From Planctomycetota bacterium (GTDB lineage Bacteria; Planctomycetota; Phycisphaerae; UBA1845; UTPLA1): 64,000 nt of DNA. Below are positions 33,650 to 42,442 of the stretch, one piece after another (the first letter of the stretch is position 1; each line of letters begins with the position of its first letter). Below the pieces are notes generated by a model. The model searched no databases. It worked only from the letters and a program-made list of their open reading frames with translations, and had not been told where the DNA came from. Position numbers and translations under genes: made by a program. The DNA is taken from contig QEVG01000021.1 in NCBI GenBank assembly GCA_003576905.1, forward strand, positions 19,667-83,666. Reading direction: 5' to 3'.

Positions 33650-35113
33650 ATGCGCAGACTTTTCGCCAGTCCGCTGTTCGTTCTCCTGTGCCTCTCGGTC
33701 CTGCTGTCCACCGGCTGCACCGAGTTCTACGTCCTCTTCGGCCCCGGCGGAATCTGGGGCCCCGGCGGCGGCGGCGCCACCGGCTCGCTCACGTCTTCCG
33801 GCACGACGACCCAGCCCGCCTCAATCGCCGGCCCGCTCTTTTCCGTCCGGCAGATCGATCCGATTCTCGAATCCACCGCCGGCGCCCGCGTCATCGTCGC
33901 GGCCGATTTCAACTTCGACGGACTCACCGATTTCGTCTCCGGCTCCGCCGAGAGTCAGCCGGTCCAGATTCACCTCCGCATCCCGGGAACCCAGGACTAC
34001 AACACCTTTTCCATTGCCGGCGAGGTGCCCATCTCCATCATGTACGACGTGCAGGTTGCCGACTTCGACCAGGACGGCCGGCTCGACGTGGCCGTCCTCG
34101 TGAACAATACGGGCATCATTCCCGTCGCCGGCGCGAACAAGCGCGGCGCGGTTGTTCTCCTCTTCGCCCCGCCCGACCCCGCCGACGCCGTCTCCTGGAC
34201 CCAGGTGCTGATCAACGCCACCTTCGTCCTGCCCAACGACGATACCGGCATGACCGACTTCGCCGTGGGCGATATTGACGGCGCCAACGGCCCCGACGTC
34301 GTCCTCGGCTCCAACGAGGTCGCCGCCGGCGGCAACACAGCCACTAAGCGCATCTACCTGTTTCAGAATCCCGGCCCGGCCAATGCCCGTAACGGCGCGG
34401 CCTGGGTGGGCCCCGATTTCGCCGCCACGTTCCCGATCATCTCCGAGGCCCCGCCCTTCAAGCAGCTTGAGCTTGCCGACCTCGACGGCGACGGTGACCT
34501 CGACGTGGTCGGGACTTTCCCCACGGCCCTCTCCAGCAACATCCGCTGGATGGTCAACCCCCTCGTCCCCTCCGGTGCCGGTGCCGTGGCAGCCGGAAAC
34601 TGGGTCGACAACATCATCGGCGAACAACGCCAGCTTACCCAGCCCGGCGACGAGCAGGTGCCGGGGGCCGACTTCATCGCCGTCGGCGACATCGACGGCG
34701 ACGGCGACATCGACGTCGCCAGCGGCTTCGAGCAGCTGCGCCTCTTCCAGTGGTTTGAGAACCCCGGCCCGGCCCTCGTCGCCCTCCAGGGATTCCCGTG
34801 GAAGGTCTACAACATCGGCCAGCTCAACGAGGGCGTCACCATGAACCAGTTGCAGCTGGTGGACCTCGACCTCGACGGCCGGTTGGATGCCTTCGTCACT
34901 GCGAGCGGCAACATGGTCGCCTTCGAGCCGCGCACCAATGTGCAGGATTACTGGCAGCCGATCTCCATCACCAGCACGAACCCCATCGCCACCATCGGCC
35001 GCTGCGCCTTCGTCGACGAAAACGGCGACGGCCTGCTTGACATCATCGCCCCGATGGACCGCGACGGCGTGACCCTCGACCAGTTCCTGATCCTGACGCG
35101 CCTGACCCCGTAG
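33650..35113 (+). CDS. FG-GAP/VCBS-repeat lipoprotein
   Basis: About 487 residues. The signal peptide ends in a lipobox (LSVLLSTGC), so the mature protein is likely lipid-anchored. A Gly-rich linker is followed by at least seven FG-GAP-type calcium loops: DFNFDGLTDF, DFDQDGRLDV, DIDGANGPDV, DLDGDGDLDV, DIDGDGDIDV, DLDLDGRLDA and DENGDGLLDI, spaced about 50-70 residues. These should fold as a beta-propeller like the integrin-alpha head. The ATG at 33650 follows GAGGGA; a GTG at 33635 lies before that site and is not preferred. Ligand unknown. Confidence 0.88.
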   Translation: MRRLFASPLFVLLCLSVLLSTGCTEFYVLFGPGGIWGPGGGGATGSLTSSGTTTQPASIAGPLFSVRQIDPILESTAGARVIVAADFNFDGLTDFVSGSAESQPVQIHLRIPGTQDYNTFSIAGEVPISIMYDVQVADFDQDGRLDVAVLVNNTGIIPVAGANKRGAVVLLFAPPDPADAVSWTQVLINATFVLPNDDTGMTDFAVGDIDGANGPDVVLGSNEVAAGGNTATKRIYLFQNPGPANARNGAAWVGPDFAATFPIISEAPPFKQLELADLDGDGDLDVVGTFPTALSSNIRWMVNPLVPSGAGAVAAGNWVDNIIGEQRQLTQPGDEQVPGADFIAVGDIDGDGDIDVASGFEQLRLFQWFENPGPALVALQGFPWKVYNIGQLNEGVTMNQLQLVDLDLDGRLDAFVTASGNMVAFEPRTNVQDYWQPISITSTNPIATIGRCAFVDENGDGLLDIIAPMDRDGVTLDQFLILTRLTP

Positions 35114-35386
35114 GGCGGTTTCCGCGCGGTCGCGGCGCTGCCATTGCCCTGCGAAGGAGGGCCTCTCGCGCACTCGATCCGCCTTCCCGCGGAAGCACGA
35201 CGACCGATCGAAAAACGGCCCGGACCGACTCTCGCGCGGCGCCGGAGTCCGGCTTCATGCCCGCCGACGATGCGCGATTCAGGCGTCGCCGTCACCCGCC
35301 CCGAAGTGACGCCGCGATGACACTTAGGAAGCTCTCGCGAATTGGGAACGGCCTACGTGGATTCGGCCGCCAGACCGCCCGAACTC

Positions 35387-35426
35387 GTTTCTATTCCCTG
35401 TTTCCCGTTCCCCGTTCCCCGCTCCC
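35387..35426 (-). repeat. GAAAC/GGGAACG repeat cluster after lpdA
   Basis: On the minus strand the stretch is made of 7- to 8-base units GGGAGCG, GGGAACG, GGGAACG, GGAAACAG and GGAATAG, ending GAAAC at its other side. It begins 11 bases beyond the lpdA stop. The rest of the 323-base gap (35114-35436) shows nothing else that I can name. Confidence 0.5.
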
Positions 35427-35436
35427 TTGCCTTCAT

Positions 35437-36849
35437 TCAATGCCCCGCGTGCACCGCGTGACCAAACATCGCCTCCGCCGCCTCCGCGAGCGTCTCGCTC
35501 GTGGCCGGGTGCGGGTGGATCGCCACGCCGATGTCCTCCGCGACCGCCGCCATCTCCATCGCCAGTACGCCCTCGGCGATCAGGTCGCCCGCGTGCGCCC
35601 CGACGATCCCCACGCCGAGCAGCCGCTGCGTCTTCTTGTCGAAGATCATCTTCGTCAGTCCGTCCGTCCGACTCATTGACACCGCACGGCCGCTGCCCGC
35701 CCAGGGAAACTTGGTCACTTTCACGTCCAGTCCCTTGGCCGTCGCCTCGGACTCCGTCACGCCGCACCACGCCACCTCCGGATCGGTATAGACCACCGCC
35801 GGAATGCACGCCGGATCGAAGACGCTCGGCTTTCCGGCGATCGCCTCCACCGCCACCTTCGCCTCGCGCATCGCCTTGTGCGCCAGCATCGGCTCGCCCG
35901 CCACGTCCCCGATGGCGTAGATCCGCTTGTCCGTCGTCCGCCGCTGCGCGTCCACCTCGATGAACCCGCGGTCGTTCACCTTCACCTGCGTGTTATTAAG
36001 GCCGATCGTGTCGCTGTTCGGCCTCCGGCCCACCGACACCAGCACCCGGTCGAACTCGACCGTCTCGTCCTTGCCGTCCACGCTGTAGCTGATTGCCACG
36101 CCCGAGCCGCTCTTCTTCGCCCCCTTTAGCGTCGCCCCGGTGATGATCGCCTTCATCTGTTTCTTCAGCTTCGCGATCAGCGGCCGCGCCAGGTCCGGGT
36201 CCGCCCCGGCGAGGATGTTCGGCAGCGCCTCCAGCACCGTCACTTCGCTTCCCAGCGTCGCGTACACCTGCCCCAGCTCCAGGCCGATGTACCCGCCGCC
36301 GATCACCAGCAGCTTCCGCGGAATCTCCTGAATCTTTAGCGCGTCTGCCGCGTCCCAGATCAGCTCCCGTGGAAGCAGCGCCTCCGGGAGCATCTTGGCC
36401 CGCGACCCGCTCGCGATGATGCAGTGCTTGAACTTGATCCGCGCTACATCCGCCCCCTCGATCCGCACCGTCCGCGAGTCCTCGAACTCCGCCTCGCCCG
36501 TGATGTAGTCCACCTTCCGCCCGGCCAGGAGCTGCTTTACCCCGCCCGACAGTTTCCGAATCACCCCGTTCTTCCAGTCGCGCAGCTTGTTCACGTCGGT
36601 CGTCGGCTTCCCGAACGATACCCCGAAGTCCGCCGCGTGTGCCGCCTCGTCGATGATTTTCGCCACGTGCAGCAGCGCCTTGCTCGGAATGCACCCCTCG
36701 CGCAGACACACCCCGCCCGGAACCTCCGCCTTTTCCACCAGTGCCGTCTGGATCCCGTGATCCGCCGCCACCAGCGCCGCCACGTATCCCCCCGGCCCGC
36801 CGCCGATCACCAGTAAGTCCACTTCCTGCGTCAGTTCCCCGACAACCAT
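35437..36849 (-). CDS. lpdA: Dihydrolipoamide dehydrogenase (E3)
   Basis: FAD enzyme that reoxidises lipoamide in 2-oxoacid dehydrogenase or glycine cleavage complexes. 470 residues, as usual. FAD fold VIGGGPGGYVAA; redox-active disulfide Cys48/Cys53 in GGVCLREGCIPSK; NAD fold VIGGGYIGLELG; C-terminal HPHPATSETLAEAAEAMF, whose His forms the catalytic dyad. AAGGAG lies 6 bases before the ATG at 36849. The frame stays open upstream but is low-complexity. No E1 or E2 genes are adjacent, so the complex served is not known. Confidence 0.96.
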   Translation of the reverse strand: MVVGELTQEVDLLVIGGGPGGYVAALVAADHGIQTALVEKAEVPGGVCLREGCIPSKALLHVAKIIDEAAHAADFGVSFGKPTTDVNKLRDWKNGVIRKLSGGVKQLLAGRKVDYITGEAEFEDSRTVRIEGADVARIKFKHCIIASGSRAKMLPEALLPRELIWDAADALKIQEIPRKLLVIGGGYIGLELGQVYATLGSEVTVLEALPNILAGADPDLARPLIAKLKKQMKAIITGATLKGAKKSGSGVAISYSVDGKDETVEFDRVLVSVGRRPNSDTIGLNNTQVKVNDRGFIEVDAQRRTTDKRIYAIGDVAGEPMLAHKAMREAKVAVEAIAGKPSVFDPACIPAVVYTDPEVAWCGVTESEATAKGLDVKVTKFPWAGSGRAVSMSRTDGLTKMIFDKKTQRLLGVGIVGAHAGDLIAEGVLAMEMAAVAEDIGVAIHPHPATSETLAEAAEAMFGHAVHAGH

Positions 36850-37252
36850 GGCTGCTCCTTCGACTTTCTGTCCCGTTCGCCCCCGCGCTTCCCAGTGTCT
36901 CCCGCGCCCACGCATGTCGCCTGCCCCGGCTCCACCCACGCCGCCGCGCGCCGGGGGGGATTCTATAGACACCCCCCGGACCGGGAAAGCCGCCCGCCCG
37001 CAGGGGCAGGGGCCTGCCTCAGCCGCCGCGCTTCGCTCCGCGCAGAGCCCTGCGTCAACCCCGCCGCGGACTTTTTTGACAAGCTGGGATCGCTCTTTCG
37101 CGCGTGCGCTGAGCAAGGATGGGGGTCAGAGAACCGCGAAGGCGGCCGTGTTCTCTTGTCCTCCGCCGCCGGGAGGCTGCGTTTCGGGAGAATTCAGTCG
37201 GATTCCGGCGGATTTGTGTTTTATTTATTTTTTTTTGCGAAAGGGCGTGCCC
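36850..37252. other. Intergenic region with a T-rich leader
   Basis: 403 bases between divergent genes. No gene is visible. A TTGACA occurs near 37077 but has no matching -10. The last 40 bases contain an unusually T-rich run (about 37213-37237), which stands out in this GC-rich DNA and directly precedes the ribosome-binding site of the next gene. Confidence 0.5.
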
Positions 37253-38080
37253 GTGACCGGATCGGAAATCCACGACGTCGCTTTGAAGAATCTCTGCACA
37301 AATTCTTCGGTGATCAAGCGCACCACTCCCGAAGAGCGAAGGAAGATCAACCTCGCCATCATCGACCGCGTCCCGCCGACCTATCGGGCCGTGTACGACA
37401 AGTTCGCACTCGGTGAGAGACGCATCAGTTTCACCGCCTTTTACAACTACGCGCGAAAAATCCGGCTCGCCGCCGCGCGCTACGCCGTCGCCGAACTGGC
37501 CGCACCCAGCCCCCGTGAACTGGGCGAACTCCTGCCGCGCCTCCTGGGGGCCAATCTTGTTGAATGTCTCATGTACGGAGACGACGACGCGCCCCTTCAG
37601 ATCGGTCGCCTCCTCCGGGCATACAAGACCGCCCTAGACGCCCGGCCCGCCTTGGCGGAGGCGATCCCCCCGGATTCGCGCCGGCTGCTGCGCGACCTCG
37701 AAGGGGCCCCGTCCGAACCGGGCTACAAGTGCGTCCAGCGCACCCGCGAGCTGGCTGCCCTGCGCGAGGAGTTGGAACAGGTCACCCGCCAGAAGGACGC
37801 GCTCGAAGCCGAAAACGTCTACCTCCGCGCTCCCTTCGAGGCCGTCGGGTTCGACGTGAAGAAATACCTCGAGCGGATCCCGTCGGGTGATGGCGATGTC
37901 CTTATCAGCGCCTCCGAAGCCCTCGTCCGCGCCGTGTCCGCGGCCGTAGCGGGCGATTCAGATGCACCGGCCCGTCGCCCACGTTCGACCGACGCCGGGA
38001 AGGCGGACGCGCCCCATCCCGGCGAACAGGACGTGGGTATGGGTGTTCCCGACCTCGAACAAGCGCGGGCGCGCGGCTGA
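37253..38080 (+). CDS. Unknown protein with central coiled coil
   Basis: 275 residues, no family recognised. The N-terminal part is helical and basic (IKRTTPEERRKINLAIIDRV, ISFTAFYNYARKIRLAAARY) and might bind nucleic acid. A middle region is Leu/Ala-rich. A coiled coil follows (RELAALREELEQVTRQKDAL, EAENVYLRA) and a disordered Ala/Pro/Asp tail ends it. The GTG at 37253 has AAAGGG 7 bases upstream. The frame is open back to 36848, but that part does not look coding. Converges on the HEAT lipoprotein. Confidence 0.7.
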   Translation: MTGSEIHDVALKNLCTNSSVIKRTTPEERRKINLAIIDRVPPTYRAVYDKFALGERRISFTAFYNYARKIRLAAARYAVAELAAPSPRELGELLPRLLGANLVECLMYGDDDAPLQIGRLLRAYKTALDARPALAEAIPPDSRRLLRDLEGAPSEPGYKCVQRTRELAALREELEQVTRQKDALEAENVYLRAPFEAVGFDVKKYLERIPSGDGDVLISASEALVRAVSAAVAGDSDAPARRPRSTDAGKADAPHPGEQDVGMGVPDLEQARARG

Positions 38081-38120
38081 AGTCATGTGGTGGTTTTTGA
38101 GAGATTCCCCCGCGCGCCGC

Positions 38121-38996
38121 CTACCACGGCCACTCCAGCTTCAGCCCGCTGTCCGTTGTCTGAAGCTCCGGCGGCGTGCGGCCCGCCTCGGCAAACGGGT
38201 CCGGCGTCTGCGCCAGCCACGCCCGCCAGGCCTCCGCGCTGTGGTCGTGCGTGTGACCCGTCAGCGCAATGAGTGACACCTCCGCGGCATGCCGCAGGGC
38301 GTAGTCGTCCTCTTCCAGCAGCGCGACGAGCGCCGGCGGCACCGACGGCTCCGGAAACTGCCCGAGCGCGTCGATCGCCGAGAGCCGGACGTTGCGGTCC
38401 TTGTCCCCGCTCGCCGCGTCCAGCAGCGTCTGCACGATCTCCCCGCGCTGCTCCGGCGAATAGGCCCCGCGAGCCGTCACCGAATGAAGCGCCTTCGCTG
38501 CCTCCCACCGCACCGCTCCCGGCGCGGGACGCACGTCATCGTACTTCTGCGTTGCGCTCGATAGCAGCTTCACCAGCGTCGGCGTCTGCTCTGCGCCCGA
38601 CGCCGGAGCCAGCGCGTGAACCGCCGCGCACCGCGTCGCGGCGTTCACGTCCGTCCGGGCGATCGTGTCATACACCTTCATCGCCCAGTCGGTCCGCCCG
38701 TCGCCGCTCCGGGCCAGGCCGATGACCCCCTTGCGCCGGTCGTCGGCGTTCTCCGCCTCCAGTGCCATGTCGAGATAGTCCTTGCTCGACTTCGGCTTCT
38801 GAATCCACGACGTGTTCTTGCCGCCCGAACAGCCGGGCATCGCACCGCACAGCAGGAGGCAATAGGGAAGGCAAGCCAGCCGGCGAAGCCAGGGGGAACG
38901 ACGGGGCGCGCGCCGTCGTGGCGCAACAACACCAGACCACGTGGGCGGGGCGGTTCGGTTATCAAAGGATGGCGGGTGCATCGTGCGCCGGCGCAT
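38121..38996 (-). CDS. HEAT-repeat lipoprotein
   Basis: About 291 residues. A basic N-terminus is followed by a hydrophobic segment ending in LCGAMPGCSGG, a likely lipobox. After it come helical pairs of the HEAT/PBS-lyase kind (DVNAATRCAAVHALAPASG, GAVRWEAAKALHSV, DRNVRLSAIDALGQF, DDYALRHAAEVSLIAL). Such proteins act as interaction scaffolds. The start at 38996 lies inside the end of murI (35-base overlap), so the two are probably co-transcribed; an ATG at 38981 is an alternative. No catalytic residues seen. Confidence 0.83.
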   Translation of the reverse strand: MRRRTMHPPSFDNRTAPPTWSGVVAPRRRAPRRSPWLRRLACLPYCLLLCGAMPGCSGGKNTSWIQKPKSSKDYLDMALEAENADDRRKGVIGLARSGDGRTDWAMKVYDTIARTDVNAATRCAAVHALAPASGAEQTPTLVKLLSSATQKYDDVRPAPGAVRWEAAKALHSVTARGAYSPEQRGEIVQTLLDAASGDKDRNVRLSAIDALGQFPEPSVPPALVALLEEDDYALRHAAEVSLIALTGHTHDHSAEAWRAWLAQTPDPFAEAGRTPPELQTTDSGLKLEWPW

Positions 38997-39819
38997 GGGA
39001 CATGAACTGCTCCTGCGAGACCCACGTCACATCGACGACCGGGTGATCGAGGAACCGCTGTCCAAGCTCGCGGAATCTTTGCGGATTATCGCTCACGTAG
39101 CAAGTCAGGCTCCCCGGCGCGGGACCGGGGTTCAGTTCGCCGCGCTGCCGCAGCTTGTCGACCACCATCGCCGCCGTCTGTTCGCCCGAGTCGACCAGCT
39201 TGATGTCCGGCCCGGCGATGTCCGCGATCGCCGGTTTCAGAAGGGGATAGTGCGTGCAGCCCAGGATCAGCACCTTCGGATCCAGCCGGAGAATCGGATC
39301 GAGATAGTCCTGTATCACCGCCCGCGTGATCGCGTCTTCGCACCGCCGCCCCTCCTCCACCATCGGCACGAGCAGGGGGCAGGGCTTCTGCACGACGCGG
39401 CTGCCCGGCTGATACTTGTTCATCGCCTTGCGATAGGCGTCCGAGCCGATCGTCGCTTCCGTCGCGATCACCGCTACCGTGTGGCCCTGCGCCAGAAGCA
39501 CCGCCTGCCGCGCCCCCGGCTCAACCACCCCGATGACCGTGACCGGCAGCGTGTCCTCCAGCTCGGTCAGGGCGATCGCGCTGACCGTGTTGCAGGCGAC
39601 GACGATCATCTTGGGGTCGAACCGAAGGAGAAAGTCGCAGTCCTCCCGCGCAAACCGGCTGACCGTCTGGACGCTCTTGATGCCGTAGGGCACCCGCGCC
39701 GTGTCGCCGAAATAGACGATGTTCTCGTGGGGAAGTCTGCGGCGAAGCTCGCGGACGACGGTGAGGCCGCCGATGCCCGAGTCAAACACCCCGATGCAGC
39801 GAACGTCGCCCTGGCTCAT
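38962..39819 (-). CDS. murI: Glutamate racemase
   Basis: Makes D-glutamate for peptidoglycan. 285 residues. Both catalytic cysteines are present, in VVACNTVSA and LGCTHYPLL, along with GVFDSGIGGLTVV, YFGDTARVPYG and VDSGEQTA. The ATG at 39819 has AGGGA 8 bases upstream; a longer frame to 39882 is not preferred. A functional-looking MurI together with the L,D-transpeptidase at 2101 argues that this organism makes peptidoglycan. Confidence 0.95.
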   Translation of the reverse strand: MSQGDVRCIGVFDSGIGGLTVVRELRRRLPHENIVYFGDTARVPYGIKSVQTVSRFAREDCDFLLRFDPKMIVVACNTVSAIALTELEDTLPVTVIGVVEPGARQAVLLAQGHTVAVIATEATIGSDAYRKAMNKYQPGSRVVQKPCPLLVPMVEEGRRCEDAITRAVIQDYLDPILRLDPKVLILGCTHYPLLKPAIADIAGPDIKLVDSGEQTAAMVVDKLRQRGELNPGPAPGSLTCYVSDNPQRFRELGQRFLDHPVVDVTWVSQEQFMSHAPAHDAPAIL

Positions 39820-39966
39820 GATCGCATCCCTGCCGTTGTCGCCCGGGGACGCCTTGTCAACGCTTCCCCGGTCAGAGTCCATTCAATGCGCCCGCGCCCC
39901 GCGGTTCGCCACTCATGTTATCGACGATCCCGCGATTCTCCAAAACCCTTCCCGCGCCGCGGCGGC

Positions 39967-39998
39967 GGTTTCCGATTTCGGTGTTCCCGTTTCCGCTT
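39967..39998 (-). repeat. GGAAAC-type repeat cluster upstream of murI
   Basis: On the minus strand it contains GCGGAAAC, GGGAACACC, GAAATC and GGAAACC in a row, the same kind of short unit as at 35387 and 49023. It lies in the 241-base divergent gap between murI and scpB. Confidence 0.4.
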
Positions 39999-40060
39999 GT
40001 CCCCCCGGCATTTGCGTGGTTTAATCCGTCGGTTGCCCCAGTGAAGGAGATTCTGTCACC

Positions 40061-40873
40061 ATGGATGGTGCTTCCGCGACTATGGCCGAAAGGGACGAAC
40101 GGATCGACGACGAAACCGCCGGCGACGAGGCCGCACGCGGCGAGCCGCGCGCAGAGGCCGAATTTTCCGATTCCGCCGCGCCGACCCCCATCGAACCTCG
40201 CCGCGTTGTCGAGGCCATCCTCTTTGCCACCGATTCGCCGCTGCCCGCCGCGAAGATCGCGAACATCCTCGACGTCGGCGACGCCCGCGACGTGCGCAAG
40301 CACATTGCCGCCCTCAACGAGGAATACGACCAGCGCGGCATGAGCTTCCGCATCGAAGAAATCGCCGGCGGCTACCAGATGCTCACCGCCCCGATCTACA
40401 ACACCTGGCTCTCTCGGCTCCTTCGCGTCCGCCAGGAAACCAGGCTCAGCCCCGCCGCCATGGAAACCCTCGCCGTTGTCGCCTACAAACAACCCGTCAC
40501 CCGCGCCGAGATAGAGGCCATCCGCGGCGTCGCCGCCGGCGAGATGCTCAACCGCCTCCGCGAAGTGAACCTCGTGAAAATCGTCGGCCGCGCGGAGGAT
40601 CTGGGCCGCCCGCTTCTTTATGGAACGACCAAGCGCTTCCTCGAAGTGTTCGGACTCGGCTCGCTGGAAGATCTCCCGCAGGTCGAAGCGCTGGCAAGCG
40701 GAGCAAAGTCCAGGCCCGGCGAGCAGGCCGTCGCCGCGATCGAATCCGGCGTCGACGACGCGCCCGCTGATGAGGCGCGCTCCTCCGACGCATCGGCGCC
40801 GAAGCTCACCCTCGTCGACGGCGAAGAGCCGGCCCCCGGGTCTTCCGAGGGCGACGACGAATCGCACGCCTGA
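40061..40873 (+). CDS. scpB: Segregation and condensation protein B
   Basis: Subunit of the SMC-ScpAB complex that compacts and segregates chromosomes; it works as a dimer of winged-helix domains. The core is residues about 45-215: RRVVEAILFATDSPLPAAKI, SFRIEEIAGGYQMLT, TRLSPAAMETLAVVAYKQPV and RGVAAGEMLNRLREVNLVKI, ending LYGTTKRFLEVFGLGSLEDL. An acidic N-terminal extension and a disordered acidic tail lengthen it to 270 residues. AAGGAG lies 11 bases before the ATG. ScpA and SMC are not in the window. Confidence 0.95.
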   Translation: MDGASATMAERDERIDDETAGDEAARGEPRAEAEFSDSAAPTPIEPRRVVEAILFATDSPLPAAKIANILDVGDARDVRKHIAALNEEYDQRGMSFRIEEIAGGYQMLTAPIYNTWLSRLLRVRQETRLSPAAMETLAVVAYKQPVTRAEIEAIRGVAAGEMLNRLREVNLVKIVGRAEDLGRPLLYGTTKRFLEVFGLGSLEDLPQVEALASGAKSRPGEQAVAAIESGVDDAPADEARSSDASAPKLTLVDGEEPAPGSSEGDDESHA

Positions 40874-40969
40874 AATTCGGTTATCATTCCACCGCGGACA
40901 CCGATTGCGCGGCCGAACCGCGCTGCGCAGGCCGCGTGCCTGCGCTGGCGTCCGATGGGAGGGACGGAA

Positions 40970-42442
40970 ATGATTCATATCGTCGGCCTGCCGCGATTCC
41001 ATGCGCTCGGATTGCTCCTGACGCTGACCGTAATCGGGCTTTGTGTTCCCATGATTGCTGCCGGGGCCGATACGACCGCCGATGCCGTGTTCGGCCAACC
41101 CACGCTGAACGACAACAATCCCAACCAGCCGGCCGGGCTTCCCACCGTCGAGAATCTCTCCCTGTCAAACGCCGCGCACGTCGCCGTCGCCCCCGACGGC
41201 CGCGTGTATGTCTCAGACGTCGATAACCATCGGGTGATCAGTTGGCCCGATTCCCACGCATTCGTCAGCGGCGCACCGGCCAACATGGTCTTCGGCCAGC
41301 CGGACTTCGTCAGCAACGCGCCGAATGCCGGTGGGGCGGTCAGCGCGGCCGGGTTTTTTCTCCCCCAGGGACTCTGCATCGACGACGGCGGCAATCTGTG
41401 GGTGGCGGACGCATTCAATTCCCGCGTGCTCCGGTTCAACAACCCCGCGTCCGACGGGACCCCGTACGTCGCCGACCTCGTAATTGGCCAACCCGATTTT
41501 GCGAGCAGCGATCCCAATCTCGGCATGGGCTTCAGTGAAGTGGACGTGGCCTCGGCTGATTCGCTCTGTTTCCCCGGCCGTGTCCTGGTGCGCGGCACCG
41601 ACGTCTGGATCGCCGATTCCGGCAATAGCCGCGTTCTGCACTACACGAACCCCACGGACAACAAGCCGCTCGCCGATCGCGTCCTGGGTCAGTTCGGCGA
41701 TTTCTCCTGCCGCGTGAAGAACAACGACGGCACGTGCTCGGAAAAGTTCGGCGTCGCCGCAACCGCCGACAACCTGTTCAACCCGATCGGCCTCGGCCTT
41801 GCTCCCGACGGCGCGCTCTACGTCGCCGACTGGATGAACCACCGCGTCCTGCGCTTCGTCGATCCGCTCGCAACCGATACGACTGCCGACGGCGTGATCG
41901 GCCAGCCTGATTTTTCCGACTCCGCGCCCGACGCCGGCGGCGTCGCGCAGGGACTGGAACTGCCGATCGACCTATTTGTCGACGGCGTCGGGAGCCTCTT
42001 CGTAGCCGACTCCGGCAATCACCGCGTGCTGGTCTTTCACTCGCCGGATGCTGCAACCAGCGCAGACGAAGTCTTCGGTCAACTTGGCAGCTTTTCATCC
42101 GATGCGCCCAATCACGGCCTCTCGCTGCCGTTTACCGACGCGGATGGCCTCTGGGGTCCGACCGGCGTGGCCGTCGACGCCCATTGCAACGTGCTCGTCG
42201 CCGATACCAACAATTCGCGCGTCCTGCGATTTGACTCGCCGATCCGCGCCTGCGCCGACATGAACTGCGACGAGGCTCTCGAATTCGACGACATTTCCGC
42301 GTTCGTGCTGGCCGTGCTCGATCGGGATGGCTATCAATCCCTTTATCCCGGCTGCTTCGTCGGCGGCGGCGATCTGAATCACGACGGCCGCCTCGACGGC
42401 CGCGACGTGGCCTTGTTCAATGCGGTCCTGCTCGATGATTGA
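40970..42442 (+). CDS. Secreted NHL-repeat beta-propeller protein with dockerin-like tail
   Basis: 490 residues. Signal peptide LGLLLTLTVIGLCVPMIAAGA. About six blades of the NHL type follow, each with a [VL][YF]V[AS]D...NHRV or NSRVL pattern (VYVSDVDNHRVI, LWVADAFNSRVL, VWIADSGNSRVL, LYVADWMNHRVL, LFVADSGNHRVL, VLVADTNNSRVL) alternating with 'FGQPDF'-type strands. The C-terminus has two calcium-like loops (DMNCDEALEFDD and DLNHDGRLDGRDV). The ATG at 40970 follows GGAGGGA. The last bases overlap the next gene by 8. Probable surface binding protein. Confidence 0.9.
   Translation: MIHIVGLPRFHALGLLLTLTVIGLCVPMIAAGADTTADAVFGQPTLNDNNPNQPAGLPTVENLSLSNAAHVAVAPDGRVYVSDVDNHRVISWPDSHAFVSGAPANMVFGQPDFVSNAPNAGGAVSAAGFFLPQGLCIDDGGNLWVADAFNSRVLRFNNPASDGTPYVADLVIGQPDFASSDPNLGMGFSEVDVASADSLCFPGRVLVRGTDVWIADSGNSRVLHYTNPTDNKPLADRVLGQFGDFSCRVKNNDGTCSEKFGVAATADNLFNPIGLGLAPDGALYVADWMNHRVLRFVDPLATDTTADGVIGQPDFSDSAPDAGGVAQGLELPIDLFVDGVGSLFVADSGNHRVLVFHSPDAATSADEVFGQLGSFSSDAPNHGLSLPFTDADGLWGPTGVAVDAHCNVLVADTNNSRVLRFDSPIRACADMNCDEALEFDDISAFVLAVLDRDGYQSLYPGCFVGGGDLNHDGRLDGRDVALFNAVLLDD

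Noticed and set aside
33821..35173. Long minus-strand frame opposite the FG-GAP lipoprotein
   Set aside because: Its repetitive Val/Asp/Gly composition simply mirrors the calcium-loop repeats on the other strand.
36848..37252. N-terminal extension of the coiled-coil protein to 36848
   Set aside because: The extra residues are Pro/Arg-rich, cross the lpdA start region and lie before a clear ribosome-binding site at 37240-37245.
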